Source of the DNA: Mesorhizobium sp. AR02
GTDB taxonomy: Bacteria > Pseudomonadota > Alphaproteobacteria > Rhizobiales > Rhizobiaceae
NCBI RefSeq assembly: GCF_024746835.1
Contig: NZ_CP080531.1
Location: 2,046,001-2,110,000, forward strand
Length of the DNA: 64,000 nucleotides
Reading direction: 5' to 3'
In this document: in pieces, positions 1-11,800 of the stretch
Layout of the letters: each line of letters begins with the position of its first letter
Position numbering within the stretch: the first letter of the stretch is position 1
Program-made: the position numbers and the translations under genes
The notes under the pieces: generated by a model
What the model saw: only the letters and a program-made list of their open reading frames with translations
Databases searched by the model: none
What the model was told of the DNA's origin: nothing

Positions 1-2860
1 CGCGCGAGGTGAACGCATCCGACGATGTGTTCGGATCAAGGGCGAGCGACAGGCCACGCGCGTCATGCAACTGGTCGGGCGCTGTTTCGCTTTCAGCAAG
101 GGGTCTCGGCTGTGCCTTGAAGGACGACGGCGCGAAACCGTCGACCTTGATGTCCGGTTCCCCGCCCGTACCGGGGCGCAGACTGTCCCCGTCAATGACG
201 AAGTTCGCCGTCAGGCCGCCAAGCGCCCTGCCGCCCGCATACCACTCCGAATCTCTGGTGGTGGTGCCAAGACAGTAAGCACCGAGATTGACGCCCTGGT
301 CCGGCCGCGTAACCCTGAACGCAAATGTATCGGGCTTCCAGACATAGGGTTCGACCAGCCCATGTACCGAGGCTGTTGTCAGCTCTGTACCAGGGTCGTG
401 CCACAGGGAGATCTTTCCGTCCTTGCTCTCGTCGAGCACGACGCGATCGGCTTCTGTGCGCGCGCGTGCGATGCGCCTCGCATTCTCGAACCAGAAGTCG
501 GACAGCCGGCGCAGATCCAGCGCAGTCGGAGGCCGGTCCTGCGCCGGTGCGGCGTCCTGCTTTCTGGCCGGCACCACCTTCGGCTCGGGCGCCCTGGCGT
601 TGGCGAACAGCTCATCGAGAAGTGGCAGGTCGAAGCGCAGCGATACGAGCATGCTGCTCGTGTCCAGCATCGAGGCGTTTGCCCGGAGCGTGAATTCAAC
701 ACCCGGAAGCGTCAGCGACGCAAGCGCCACGCCGGCCTGCTCGCGCGGCGAGGACGGATAGGGATCGGCACCTGCCGCCAGCTGTGGTGGCCACGGCCAG
801 CGCCAGCTCCCGTCGCCATTCACGCTTGTGCCCGCCGGAAGCGTCGCGCGCGGCAGGCGCTTGCCGTTGTCGAAACTCATGCCGAGCTGGCCAGTGCGCG
901 CCACCTGTGTCGGCACCAGTTCGCGCGTCGCCGAAGGGTGCAGGGCGCTTTCAGCCGTGCGGGTCATTGCCACCGACGACACCAGCGCGAGTGCATCGTG
1001 CGCACCCCACACCAGAAGTGGCGGTCCCCCGTCAGGCCTCGCCACGACCGGCAGCGAAAACGTTACATTGCCAAGCATGCCTGCATCAACTCTGTCAACG
1101 TCGACGCTCCAGCCGGGCGTGTCGCGTCCTCCGAATATGATAGGAATGCTGTCGAGCGCCGCCGGACCCGCGTCGCGGGGAGGAAGAATCTCGATCGGAG
1201 ACGGGCTGGCTTCACCGGCCCACAACAGGCCATCAAGCACGCCGAACGCATCCGTGATGTTCACCGCAATGGTGCGCGGCGTCGCACTGTCCTGCGGCTT
1301 CGTCCATCTGACTACGATCGATACGCCGGAAGCCGCGGCGATCAGCAGGCCGGGCAGATCGGTGCCATCGGGTTGTGTGCCGGTCTTGAGCGGCACGTCG
1401 ATACGCAGGAAGCCGGCGAATGCTGACAGATTCGTCGAGGCCCGGGACGGTTTCGGAGCGTCCGGCATCGGCGCATCGGGAAGGGGGATCTGCACCCAGC
1501 CGCGGTCAAGTGCAATGAAAGCATAGGGAGGCCGCGCCTTTTCGGCGATCGCGCCCGAACTTCCCCAGACCGCGGACAGTCGCTCAACGAGCGCTTCCAC
1601 CGCTGCTGTGCCTGCAAACGGCTGCAGCGTCACGGCATCGGGATTGCCACCCGGAATCCGGGCCGCAGGCGGCGGTTCGCTCCATGACAGAGCGACAGCC
1701 GGCCCGGTCGCCGGTGCGGCTGTATCGTTCGGCATCGACATGATGGTCAATTCGGCCGGCGCGCCCGGCGCGCGGGCGGACAGCCGCGCGATGTGTCGAA
1801 CCATTTCCGCGACGCCCGGCTCGCCTCCCGTCGGGTCGGTGCGTGTGAGCACCTTCACCCCGATGCCTTCCTCGCGCAGCAGCACTTCGGGGATGACATC
1901 GGCCGTGCCGCAGCTGTAGCTCCTCAGACCCTTGTCGAACGCGAGCGGCCAGGACAGCGGCGGGACACCGCGAGAGTCAATCTGCAGAACGATACTTCCG
2001 CCGCGCGCCACAAGATCACGCGACATCCACGCGAGCCCTCCTGCCAGGATGCCGAGGCTTTTCTCCGATCCTCCGACGAGATCAAGTCGCATCTCGGTCT
2101 GGTTCACGCGCTGCACCGCTACGAGCCGCAGGCGCACGTCGAGCAGCGACTTTTCGGTCGCGAACGGATCCGGCACCCAGGCATCGAACTCCACACCCTC
2201 GGGTACCAGTTCGAAAATGACGGCCCGCGCCTTCTTCGGCGGTGAGCCGAAACCGTCGCGCGTCTCCGTCGTGTCGATCTGCAGACAGCCGAAGACAGTC
2301 ACGCGCCGCCCTTCGAGCGGCGTCCAGTCCATCGATAGCCTGGTCGAGAGCTCGCCGGTACCGTGGAGAGCCGGATCCGCACAGGCGACGGGTATTGCGC
2401 CTGCGGTAGCGCGCAAATTCGGAGCGTCCAGCTGGAAAACGTTGTCTTTGCCGGTTCTCCGGAAAGCATTGTCGGGCCAGGCTGCGCCCGGCGCGACGTG
2501 TAATTCGCAATAGCGGCTCTCGCCGTCGAGCGCCACCGGGTTGAATTCGGCCGAGAGAATCCCGACGACCGGCTCGCTGTCGGAATCGCCAAGTTTGTGC
2601 GCAGTCGCAGCAGCTGTCAGCAGCAGCGGCTCGTGAAACCGTGCAGTCGTTCTGTTACCTGGCGCCGTCTCGCCTACGATCGTGGCGTCGGACGGTTGCG
2701 CAGTCTGTGCGAGCAGCCGGATCGAGTGATTGCGAATGAGCGGACCTTCGCCGCCTGCCTGGAACGGATGCCCGAGATTGAGCTGTGCCTGCCAGACCCG
2801 CGACGCGCTGCCGATATCGGGGCCTTCGACTACAATGCGCCGGAAGGAAATCATTGGCAT
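1..2860 (-). CDS. Large protein of unknown family, partial (3' end beyond window)
   Basis: A single minus-strand frame stays open from the ATG at 2860 to the window edge, at least 953 codons, so the stop lies outside. I checked the frame near the start, the middle and the left edge, and it is continuous. The ATG is preceded by AGGGAGAGG with about 7 nt spacing. A second in-frame ATG at 2854 forms an ATGA overlap with the stop of the upstream giant gene. The visible N-terminus (MPMISFRRIVVEGPDIGS) has no signal peptide or membrane segment. The rest reads as beta-rich, proline- and glycine-rich modules like those in the C-terminal half of the giant neighbour. I do not recognise the family. The 10-nt overlap implies translational coupling, and therefore a shared complex or pathway, with the 4056-aa protein. 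Confidence 0.8.
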   Translation of the reverse strand, partial: MPMISFRRIVVEGPDIGSASRVWQAQLNLGHPFQAGGEGPLIRNHSIRLLAQTAQPSDATIVGETAPGNRTTARFHEPLLLTAAATAHKLGDSDSEPVVGILSAEFNPVALDGESRYCELHVAPGAAWPDNAFRRTGKDNVFQLDAPNLRATAGAIPVACADPALHGTGELSTRLSMDWTPLEGRRVTVFGCLQIDTTETRDGFGSPPKKARAVIFELVPEGVEFDAWVPDPFATEKSLLDVRLRLVAVQRVNQTEMRLDLVGGSEKSLGILAGGLAWMSRDLVARGGSIVLQIDSRGVPPLSWPLAFDKGLRSYSCGTADVIPEVLLREEGIGVKVLTRTDPTGGEPGVAEMVRHIARLSARAPGAPAELTIMSMPNDTAAPATGPAVALSWSEPPPAARIPGGNPDAVTLQPFAGTAAVEALVERLSAVWGSSGAIAEKARPPYAFIALDRGWVQIPLPDAPMPDAPKPSRASTNLSAFAGFLRIDVPLKTGTQPDGTDLPGLLIAAASGVSIVVRWTKPQDSATPRTIAVNITDAFGVLDGLLWAGEASPSPIEILPPRDAGPAALDSIPIIFGGRDTPGWSVDVDRVDAGMLGNVTFSLPVVARPDGGPPLLVWGAHDALALVSSVAMTRTAESALHPSATRELVPTQVARTGQLGMSFDNGKRLPRATLPAGTSVNGDGSWRWPWPPQLAAGADPYPSSPREQAGVALASLTLPGVEFTLRANASMLDTSSMLVSLRFDLPLLDELFANARAPEPKVVPARKQDAAPAQDRPPTALDLRRLSDFWFENARRIARARTEADRVVLDESKDGKISLWHDPGTELTTASVHGLVEPYVWKPDTFAFRVTRPDQGVNLGAYCLGTTTRDSEWYAGGRALGGLTANFVIDGDSLRPGTGGEPDIKVDGFAPSSFKAQPRPLAESETAPDQLHDARGLSLALDPNTSSDAFTSR

Positions 2861-5800
2861 GGCAAAGCCTCTCCCTGCGCGCGAACGATTGCATCCTCGT
2901 CGGGATTCGCGGTCCCGCGGAACACCTTGAGGCCGGGGGTGCGTCCGGCTCCGAATATCTGCCCGCTCATCGCATCGTCTGCGAAGGCCAGCAGTGCACT
3001 GCGCATCGTTTCGTCCGTAACGGCTGTCGAGATCGCCGCCATGATGGTTTCGCGTTCTGCGTCAACAGGCGGCAAGCGCAGCAGCAGCGAGATCGCCTGC
3101 CACGTGGATTCGTCGTTCGCCCCGACGGCTGCGAGCGCAGTTGTCACCGTGCTGCTGACCAGCGCATCACACGGGAAGTGCACCAGCGCGCTCGCGCCGC
3201 CGTCCTCGAGTGCACCGAGATCGGCGGTCGTTGCGGCGGTAAAGGGCGCTGCCTCCACGGCGGCGATGAGCGCGGTTACCGCGCCCCAAGGTGTTTTCCC
3301 GGTCGTGTTGATCGGGACCGCGGCGATCACGTCGGCACATGGAGGGAGCAGTCGCGCGGCCTGTTGGGCAAGGCCAACCTTCAGGGCCTCGGGCGCCAGA
3401 TCCTTGCGCACCGGACTCGCGTAAGGCGGGAAATCGAGGAAGCGGTTTCCCGGCTCGGCTTCTTTGTGCGCCGCCGTGAGGCGACGCATTTCACGGCGGA
3501 GCGCACCGCACACGCCGCTTGCGAATAGCTCCTGCGGATACCCGGTCGCGGTTTTCACCGTGACCAGCGCTCGCAGCTTCTCGCGCTCCGCAATACCGGC
3601 ATCCACGGGGACAAGCCAGTCGCCGATCGCGGTATGCTCGAACGTTACCGCAGCTGGCCGTCCCTCCGCGATGCGCGGAAGCCCCCATTGGAACGTCGCA
3701 ACCGACAGGCTCGCCGGCGGCAGTGATTTCCCGTCGGTGTCGACCCACTTCTGCAGAAAATCCAGGATTTCCCTGGCAGCAGGATCTGCCGCATAGGGTG
3801 CATAGGCATCGCGCCACACCGTGACATCGGTCTTGAACTGTGCGAAGGCCGCCGCTTTGGTGCTGGCAACCGGCGTCACCGTCACTGTCACGGCGGTCCG
3901 CGGTGCGAGCTTGGTCCAGAACGCATCCACGGCGAAAGCATCCTGATGCAGTTCGAAAAGCGTCAGCGGACTGACACCGTTCACCTGATCAATTGCCGGC
4001 ACAAAGGATTCCGCCTGCAGGGCATCATGCTGCTGCACCCGTGCCGCGACACCAAGCTGCCACCACACGTTCTGCTTTTCACAGCGGGTGGGGTTCCCGG
4101 TCGTGGCCGTGCCCGATTCGAACAGCGGCCCGATGATGTTCGCAAGATAACCGGAACGCGATGTGGCAGGATCGGCACCTTCGTCGCGCTGCTGGCCAAT
4201 CAGGTCGAGCTCCGGGGAGGCTGACGACAGGCCAGCGCTGTCGGCCGCGACTGCCCTGATTTCGTAACGGACGAGCGGATCGGGCAGCGTGAAAACTTCC
4301 GGCACCGCATCCCTGGCCAGCCAGACCGGCAGCGTCTCCGGTGGCATTTCGTCGACAAAGCGCACCAGTGGCAACCGGAATGTCGCGAAGATGCCGCTCT
4401 CCTTTCCGTCCTGCACATCCTTGCGCAGCACCGACCAGGTGGGAGGCGGCGTCTTTTCATCAAACAGGGGCTGTTTCCACGGTAAATGGAGGTCGTAGTG
4501 GCCTTCCTCGACAGTCGCGATCACCGGTTCCGACACCACGACGCCCGCGGAAGCGAACGCTGCTGCATGGACGCGGAAGAAGAACGGCAGCGCCTCGGTG
4601 CGCAGCGCGAGCGTACCCTGCCAGCCGTCAGCATGGCGCCCGGGATCCGCAGCCAGTCCGCCGAAACTGTCACCGCCCGTGATCAGTGCGACCGGTGCCG
4701 GTCGCCAGTCCCAATTGCCGAATGCCGCGAGAGGGTTGATCCCCGGATACAGATCGTTTGCCCAACGCTGCATGCCGAATTCGCGCCAGAAGCCGACCGA
4801 CACTGTCTCGAACGACAGGGCGCCCTCAACGGTGACGTTGGCCTCCGAAAGGATCTCTTCCGGGTGCCGCTTGTAGATGAACTCCAGCACGCGCCGGGGT
4901 AACTGGCCAGGCTGCCGGATCTCGATACGCCTGGCGGCAACCAGCACGGGCGGTGCCACCGGCTCCGTGCGAGGAATGACAACGTCGAACAGACGCTGGC
5001 TCCAGCTCTCTTCGAAGCGCTTCTGGACATCATCGAAACTTGCAAGCCCGTCGCTCCATGCGCCGGACAACTGCGGCACGCGGGGGCTGCCTTCCGCGTC
5101 CGCCCCCCGCAGCGCGTCGACGAAGCCCTCATACCGGCCGAACGGCCTCACTGCGTAACGCTTCAGCCGACGCCTGCGGTCGTCATGTGTGAAAAGCACA
5201 TCCATCGTGCCATCGTCCTGCACGGCGACCCGCCATGGGTCGGGCCGGGTCACCTCGGCAAGCGAGAAGTGAATATCACGCGGAGGCTGCTGCCCAGGCC
5301 CGTGATCGATGAAGCGCCGCGTCCAGTCCGGAATACGCGCCATCAGCGCGGCTTCGGCCTCGCGGTCCGGCCAGCCATCGGGCCAGCGCCGCTTCGCATA
5401 ACGGCCCAGCGTTGTAGTCGCTTCCCTGATCGACGCGTGCGAACCCGCCAGCGCAACCCAGCGCTCGCCCGCCATGTCGCCGAACCGGCCGAATGGCTCC
5501 GCATCGACCATGCTGGCAGGATGCGAAATTATCTCCACTTCCCGTGAACCGTCGCCGGCGACCCACGCCTCGCCAATAGCTTCCGCGTCTCCATCCGACA
5601 GGGTCACACGCACCAGCGCCACCACCTCGCCGGGGCGCGCATGAGTGATATCGATCGTGAGCGTCGACTGATCGCCCCCGTGATCCGTCAATTTGCCGTT
5701 CAGCTCTTTTCTGCCGTCATTGTCATCCGGAACGTAGTTCGACAGCGTCGCCGACGGCGGCCTGGCAAGCCGCGTCGTCAGATCGAGGACGTCGGCGATC

Positions 5801-8800
5801 GCTATCGCACCACCCGTGACTGCAGATTTGACATCGATCTCGAGATTGGCCGCCGTGTTTTCCTTCCTGCTCTTGCGGATAGCGAAATACGCAACCGCCT
5901 TTTTGACTGCGGTACCCTCGCCTGCGTATGTCCGCCACCGGTCCACCACCGGGCGCAGTGAAATCTGCGTCAGCGCCAGGGCGTCGTGCAGCAGCACGTC
6001 GCCCACATCTTGATCCGACACGCCGGGGGTTCCGCCGTCGAACGAGGAAAGCTTCATGGTGCCGCCAGCGCGCGTAACCACATCGACGAATGGCGCACCG
6101 AGTGGCAAGTCCTCGTACCACGCGAGCGCCTTCGCCAGCGCCGCCTTCATGAGCATCAGCGTGTCCGCCGGCTTCGCGTAGTCGCGCGTCTCGGTGTCGT
6201 AAAGCCGCAATCCCATGCCAAGGCCGAGCGTGCGCAGGATGCCCCATCCGTACGGGTCGCGTTCCGCCGGGGTCTCGTCGAACCACGCGACGACGTCGGC
6301 AGCACCAGTCTTCGGCAATGGCTCGAGCACCGGTTCGTAGCGGCGATAGAGCGAAGCATCGAGATCAAGCGCAATCGAGCGGATTTCGATGGCCAGCAAG
6401 ACCTGAATTGGTTCCGGCTGGACGGGCGGAATACCGGTTGATGCCAGATCGCAGCGCAACCGCAGCCGCACGCTATCGTACCTGGCTGGCGTCTCGCTGA
6501 AATCCGTCTCCAGATCCTTGCGCGCCTTCGCCGCGAGCGTGGTGGTGAGCCGCTCCTTAGCGGTTTTTAACATCTCGAACTGCTTTTGCCCCTTCTGGAT
6601 CGCCTGCGGGAATTCCAGTCGCAGGGATGTCTGCTTCTCGCCGCCGGCCCGGAATTCGAGCACAGGCTGCGGCAACCCGGCGGGCCACCCTTCAAGCGCG
6701 AACTCGATGGCGGTGCATTGCGCGAGTTTGTCTGCGTCGAGCGCAGCATCAAACGCGTCCTGCCTGGGGATTATCAGCCGTGGGAACGCGCTCCCTGACA
6801 TGGTTTCGTACCGTGCCCAGTCAATGGCGTCGGCAAGAACCGGATGTAGCACAGGATCGAGGTCGACCTGCCACTCGGCGTTCGCAAGCATGGCACCGGG
6901 AGGGGCGCCGCCGTCCGGAATCATTCGTGCCGCGACGGAAACGCGAGCGGTGCGGAATGCTGCCGGATTCGCTTCGAACTGCATTCTGGTCTTGTCGCCG
7001 TTGAAGTCCCAGGTCAGATCCTGCAGCAGCGCGCGCAGGTCTTTTACGTTCCACTTTCTGTCGCCGGCTAACTTGAATAGGTTGGCTGAACTGTCCTGAT
7101 TTCTCGAAATCTCATACGGACCTTCCTGCAGAGGTCTGACATCGTGCAGCGTTTCACCGACGCTCAGGCTCGCCTCGATGTGTGTGGGCCGTCCATTTGA
7201 CAGGAGTTCGGTGAGGATCGACTCGTCGACATTGATCGACAGCGAGCTCCGCAACACTCGCTCGGGCCAGACCACATAGGACTCGGCGGGAGAATACCAG
7301 GCGGCGCGCCGTCCGGTAAGCTTCCCCTGCAGCCTGCGCGTCTCGCTCGGATAATGTGCTTCGACCTTGGCGAAGTCAGCAATTTCGGCGGGATCAAGTT
7401 TCGCCAGTGAAGCCGGCATCGCCTGAACGCGTGCAATATGCCTGGCCGGCAGCCGCGCGAAGAGAAGGACGATGGGATCGTTATTGGCGAAAGGCCTGAG
7501 CCCGCTCGCGTCGGTGCACACAAGGACAAGCTTGCGATAGCCCTGGGCCCTGACAGCCGAGGTGAGGTCGAAAGCCATCCATCGCGACGCATCGGTGGCC
7601 TTGACGAGGCGAAGCTGCCCTTTCAGCCGCTCGGATGACTCATCGAGCTGGTCCAGCATCAATGAGCAGTCGGTCCCAGCGGTGTCGCGCACGTCGACAT
7701 AGAGTTCGGTGGCCAGCGACTGATCTGCGTTGTTCAGCCTGAGCATTCCGCTACCGGGACCTGCATCCGCCGGCGAGCCGCTGAACTTGTAGGCTATCGC
7801 CACAGCGACCGGGGCCGTGGTTGCGCCTTCGACCTCACCGGCGGCATCGACCTCAAACAGGTCAAACCCGCCGAAGAACCTTGCGAGGCGTTTTGCGCCC
7901 TTCTTTCCCGCGTTCGGATCATCCGCTGCCGGTCGCCCGTTCCAGCGCACGCGGGTGGCGACGCGTCGCGCGCCGTCGCGCAGCAGCACGAGACCGGGTT
8001 TGCCGGCGGCTGGTGCAATCAGCGTGTCAAGCAGCCCCTCTACCGGCGGATGCCACACCAGCACGCGTCCGGCCTCGCCGCCGAGATCATCGAAAACGAG
8101 CGGCGCAGCATCGATGGTGACCGGGTGCTCGAAAATCTCGACCGGGGCTGCGATCGGCGGCAGCTTGATGAAGGTCGGCACATTCGGCTCGCGCGGATCG
8201 ACCATCAGTGTAATGTCGACCGGGCACCAGGGCGCGGATGTCTCGCGACGCCCGGAATCTGGCTTCGGCCGGATCGCGAACCGCACGCCAACCGCGCCGG
8301 TGGCGGCGCGCTGGTCCCCGGACACATCGACTCCGATTGCCCGGAAAAAGCTGGCGATGTCTGCCGCAGAGGGATTCAGCCCGGTGGCACTCAGACGATA
8401 GGCGGTGCCATCAGCAAGCGGCAGCGCGTCATCGAATGCCGGAATCCTGTTCTTTGTCCCGGGCCCGTCCGGTCTCGTCCTGGGGAGCGTGAGTTCAAAG
8501 TCGACGTCCGACACCTGCCGCACCGCGAAATCGCCGGCAGACGGGCGCGCACGCGCGTCGGTGACCGCATCGCTTCCATAGAGCCCGGTCGGCACGCTCC
8601 GTTCCGTTCTCACCCGCAGGTAATAGACCCGGTCACCCTCGATATCCGGACGGTCTGCCGTTGGCAGGTTGCTCGCGGGATCTTTTCCGTCGTCGAGGCC
8701 GAGCATCACCGACGGTATCGCGGCGCTCGCGTCCATGTCGCGGATCTGGCCATTCGGCCACCTGTATTCAAAATGCAGTACGGCGCGACGCACGCCGGCG

Positions 8801-11800
8801 CGCGGCTTACCCGACTTTGTGACAACGAGTTCCAGCGGCGCCGGAGCCCCGTCGGTACCGGCAGTGTCGACTGGCACGACAACGTACCGCACGCTTCCGA
8901 TGACCGTGCTGGACCCCTCACCCGGCAGGATCGCGGCACGCACATCGGGCGGCAGATCAGACAGATCATCGACGAACTGTGCGTTCGGCCGCAGGAAGCG
9001 CCACACGAACTGAGCGCTGACCGGGTCGCGGACGAGGCGCATCGGCGCTGCGGCCTTCACCGTGACCCGCCGGGCCGGATAAGGCGCCAGGATGGCACCT
9101 GGCATCGTCACGAGCCGTTCAATACGGTAGTGCTTCAGATCGAACTCCGGATCGTTCCAGATGCCGTTTGAACGGCCGAACGCTGGCTCGAGATCCCAGT
9201 CCAGCCGGATGCCGGTACGCGTCGCCTCGACCACTGGCTCGGCGAGCTTCGGTCCGCTCTCGCGGAACATGCGCTCGGGCGCGTTGAAGAGATGAACTGG
9301 CTGAGCGACGGAATCCGGCGTGGCCAGTTCGAATCTTGCCGGGTGCGGCAGGTTCAGATCGCCATTTGCGTCATAGTCAAACAGGTCTTTCACCTGTGTC
9401 CTTGTGACGACAAAGGCGACACCGAGCGCCCGAATGTCGAGTCCGGGTTCGGCCACCTCGACACCCCATGCCGCCTCGCCGCCCGCCGCCAGTCTGGCGG
9501 CGGATTCGCAAAGCGATGCGATCACCGATGAACGTCGCTCCTCGATGTCATTCGCGGCGCGGTCCTCCGGTTTCAGCGCGATCTGGTCCCGACCCGCCTC
9601 GGCCAGGATCTGGGCAGCTGCTTCGCGCACTTCCGGCAGACGCTCGGACCCGGCTTTGACCTCCCTTGCAACAGGCTCGCGCAAGTCGCTGATCTTGTCC
9701 CCGAGGCGCACGAAGCATTGACCAAGGAGCCGGCCCAGTGAAAGCGACTCCTTTCCGGACTGAACCGCGACGCACCCGACATCGTAGGAAATATCGACCG
9801 GCGTGCTGTCGCCGAACAGCACGTCGCGAAACGTCAGATTGTCGGTACCTCTGCGCGACTCGAGCTTCTTGACCGCGACTGTAGCGGTCAGGGCTCCCTT
9901 CCTGACACTCAACGACGGGGGTACAGGACCACCTGGTTCGAACACGGAGGGCGGCGCAAAGAATGTACCGAGCGGCTGGCCATCCGCTCCGTATCTGGGA
10001 AGAACGCCGTCAGTCTCTGAATAGTCGCGCGGCACAAACACCATCAGGAACCGTTCGGCATCTCCCTTCGCGGCTTCGCCTGCGACCGGGAACAGCATCG
10101 CCCAGTAGCCGCTTGGCTGCAGCTGACGGCCCCGCACAACCGTGGGCGGAGCACCGGGTTGCGTTACTTCGGATACGTCATCGTGCCTGTCGAGCGAGTG
10201 GTCGAGAACCCGGTCGGCGTCGCGGGACGCCGGGCCGCGTGGCTGTTCCGGTGCCGGTGGCGCGACACCCTGCTCGGCATCAGGTGTGGCAACCGTCAGC
10301 CCAAGCGACAGGAAGCGCTCGACGCGGCTGCGCGCCGTATTGAGCGCGCTCTCGTTGAATCCGAAGCCGATGCCGAGACGAACAGACCGGCCGAAAGCCC
10401 CGACCCCGACCGACGCAGAGGCGCGTCCGGCGAGAGAGTTCGGCGACACAGCAACCTCGAGCGCAATCGAGATGGTGAGCGAGAGCGAGAAGCCTACCTC
10501 GAGATGGATGTCGGTGAAGCCGACCGAGAATTCGAGCCAGACCCTCACCTGCAGGGAAATTGAAACGTCAAACGCGAGCGATCCGTAGAAAAGCGTGTCA
10601 CTGAACCGCTTGATCGACAGATAGGCGATGAACTTCGCGTCGATCGAGAAATCTGCGCGTGCCACGATCGAGGCGCCGAACGAGCGCCCGCCGATCGAGC
10701 CGCCGATCTGCGCAAAGCCCTTGGCGCGGAACGCAATGCCATAGAGGATCGCCTGATCCTCTATGCGGTTGACCAGGCCGCCCTGGCAGACGATCCGGAA
10801 GTTGCTACCGCGCTCGAACGTGAAGCCAAGTTCGTAGGGCCAGCCGAATTCCTGATGGAACAGTCCGGGCCGGATGTATGTGGTTGCCGACCAGCGCACC
10901 GCCTTCATCGCCTGCACAAGCGGCGCCGGCAATTCGGGGTGTTTGCCTTCAACGTCACCGGTGCCATCGGCGATCAGCCGGCCGAGGAATTCCTTGCGCG
11001 GCACCGACAGGTACACATAACCGCGCAGGGTCGGATTGGTGCGCCATGCGTCTGCGGTGGCGCTCGAATCGTGCCAGTCGGCGTAGTTGCGCGCGATCCA
11101 TACGCGCGCGTTCATGAAGAACGTCATGTCGCTGCGCAGTGCCGCAACGATGTCAAACAGGACCGGATTGGCGAGATCCTTCTCGCCGCTAGCATTGTAG
11201 TCGGTCTCACCTGACGCGCTCGAAATGCTGATCAGCCCGCGAAGCGCGAGAGTGAGGCGGTTGCCCTCTGCTTCCGGCTCCCACGCCGTGACTGTCGCAA
11301 GCTCACCCTGGTATTTCGAGATGTCGTCGAGAACCTGGATCAGCTCCTTGACGTTGTGCACCTGATCCGCGCGGTTGAATGCGGCGAGCGTGTAGCGGAA
11401 GCCGAAGCCGAAGCCGACTTCGCGCAGGTAGATCGGCCCGAGCGGCGTGGGGATCTCGATCGATAGCTCTCCCGCCTGGCCGTACAGGAAAAACGCCTGA
11501 CGCACCTCCCCGCCCGGCTTCTTCTGAAGCTCGAGGAAGCCCATGGAGGCGGCCATCTGGCCCCAGCCCTTGATGGTGAGTTTGCCTGAAGCCAGGAAGC
11601 CGTGTGCGGTGACGTCCGCCGGCAATGCGCCGGGCTTGAACAGGGTGGGCAGCTTATCGTCGACTGCGATCGCCGTGCCTTCGATCGACGCGGCGCCGCC
11701 GAAGCGCACCCCGACCGTCAGACCATCGAAGCGCACCTGCGGGCGCCAGTCGCCGTCTGGCGGCGGCGCGATCCAGAGCTTGTGGAAGTCGAACCGTGGA

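Noticed and set aside
65..1426. 453-codon plus-strand open frame
   Set aside because: Arginine/histidine-rich translation typical of an antisense shadow; the minus-strand frame 2860-1 gives coherent protein and is continuous with the giant gene.
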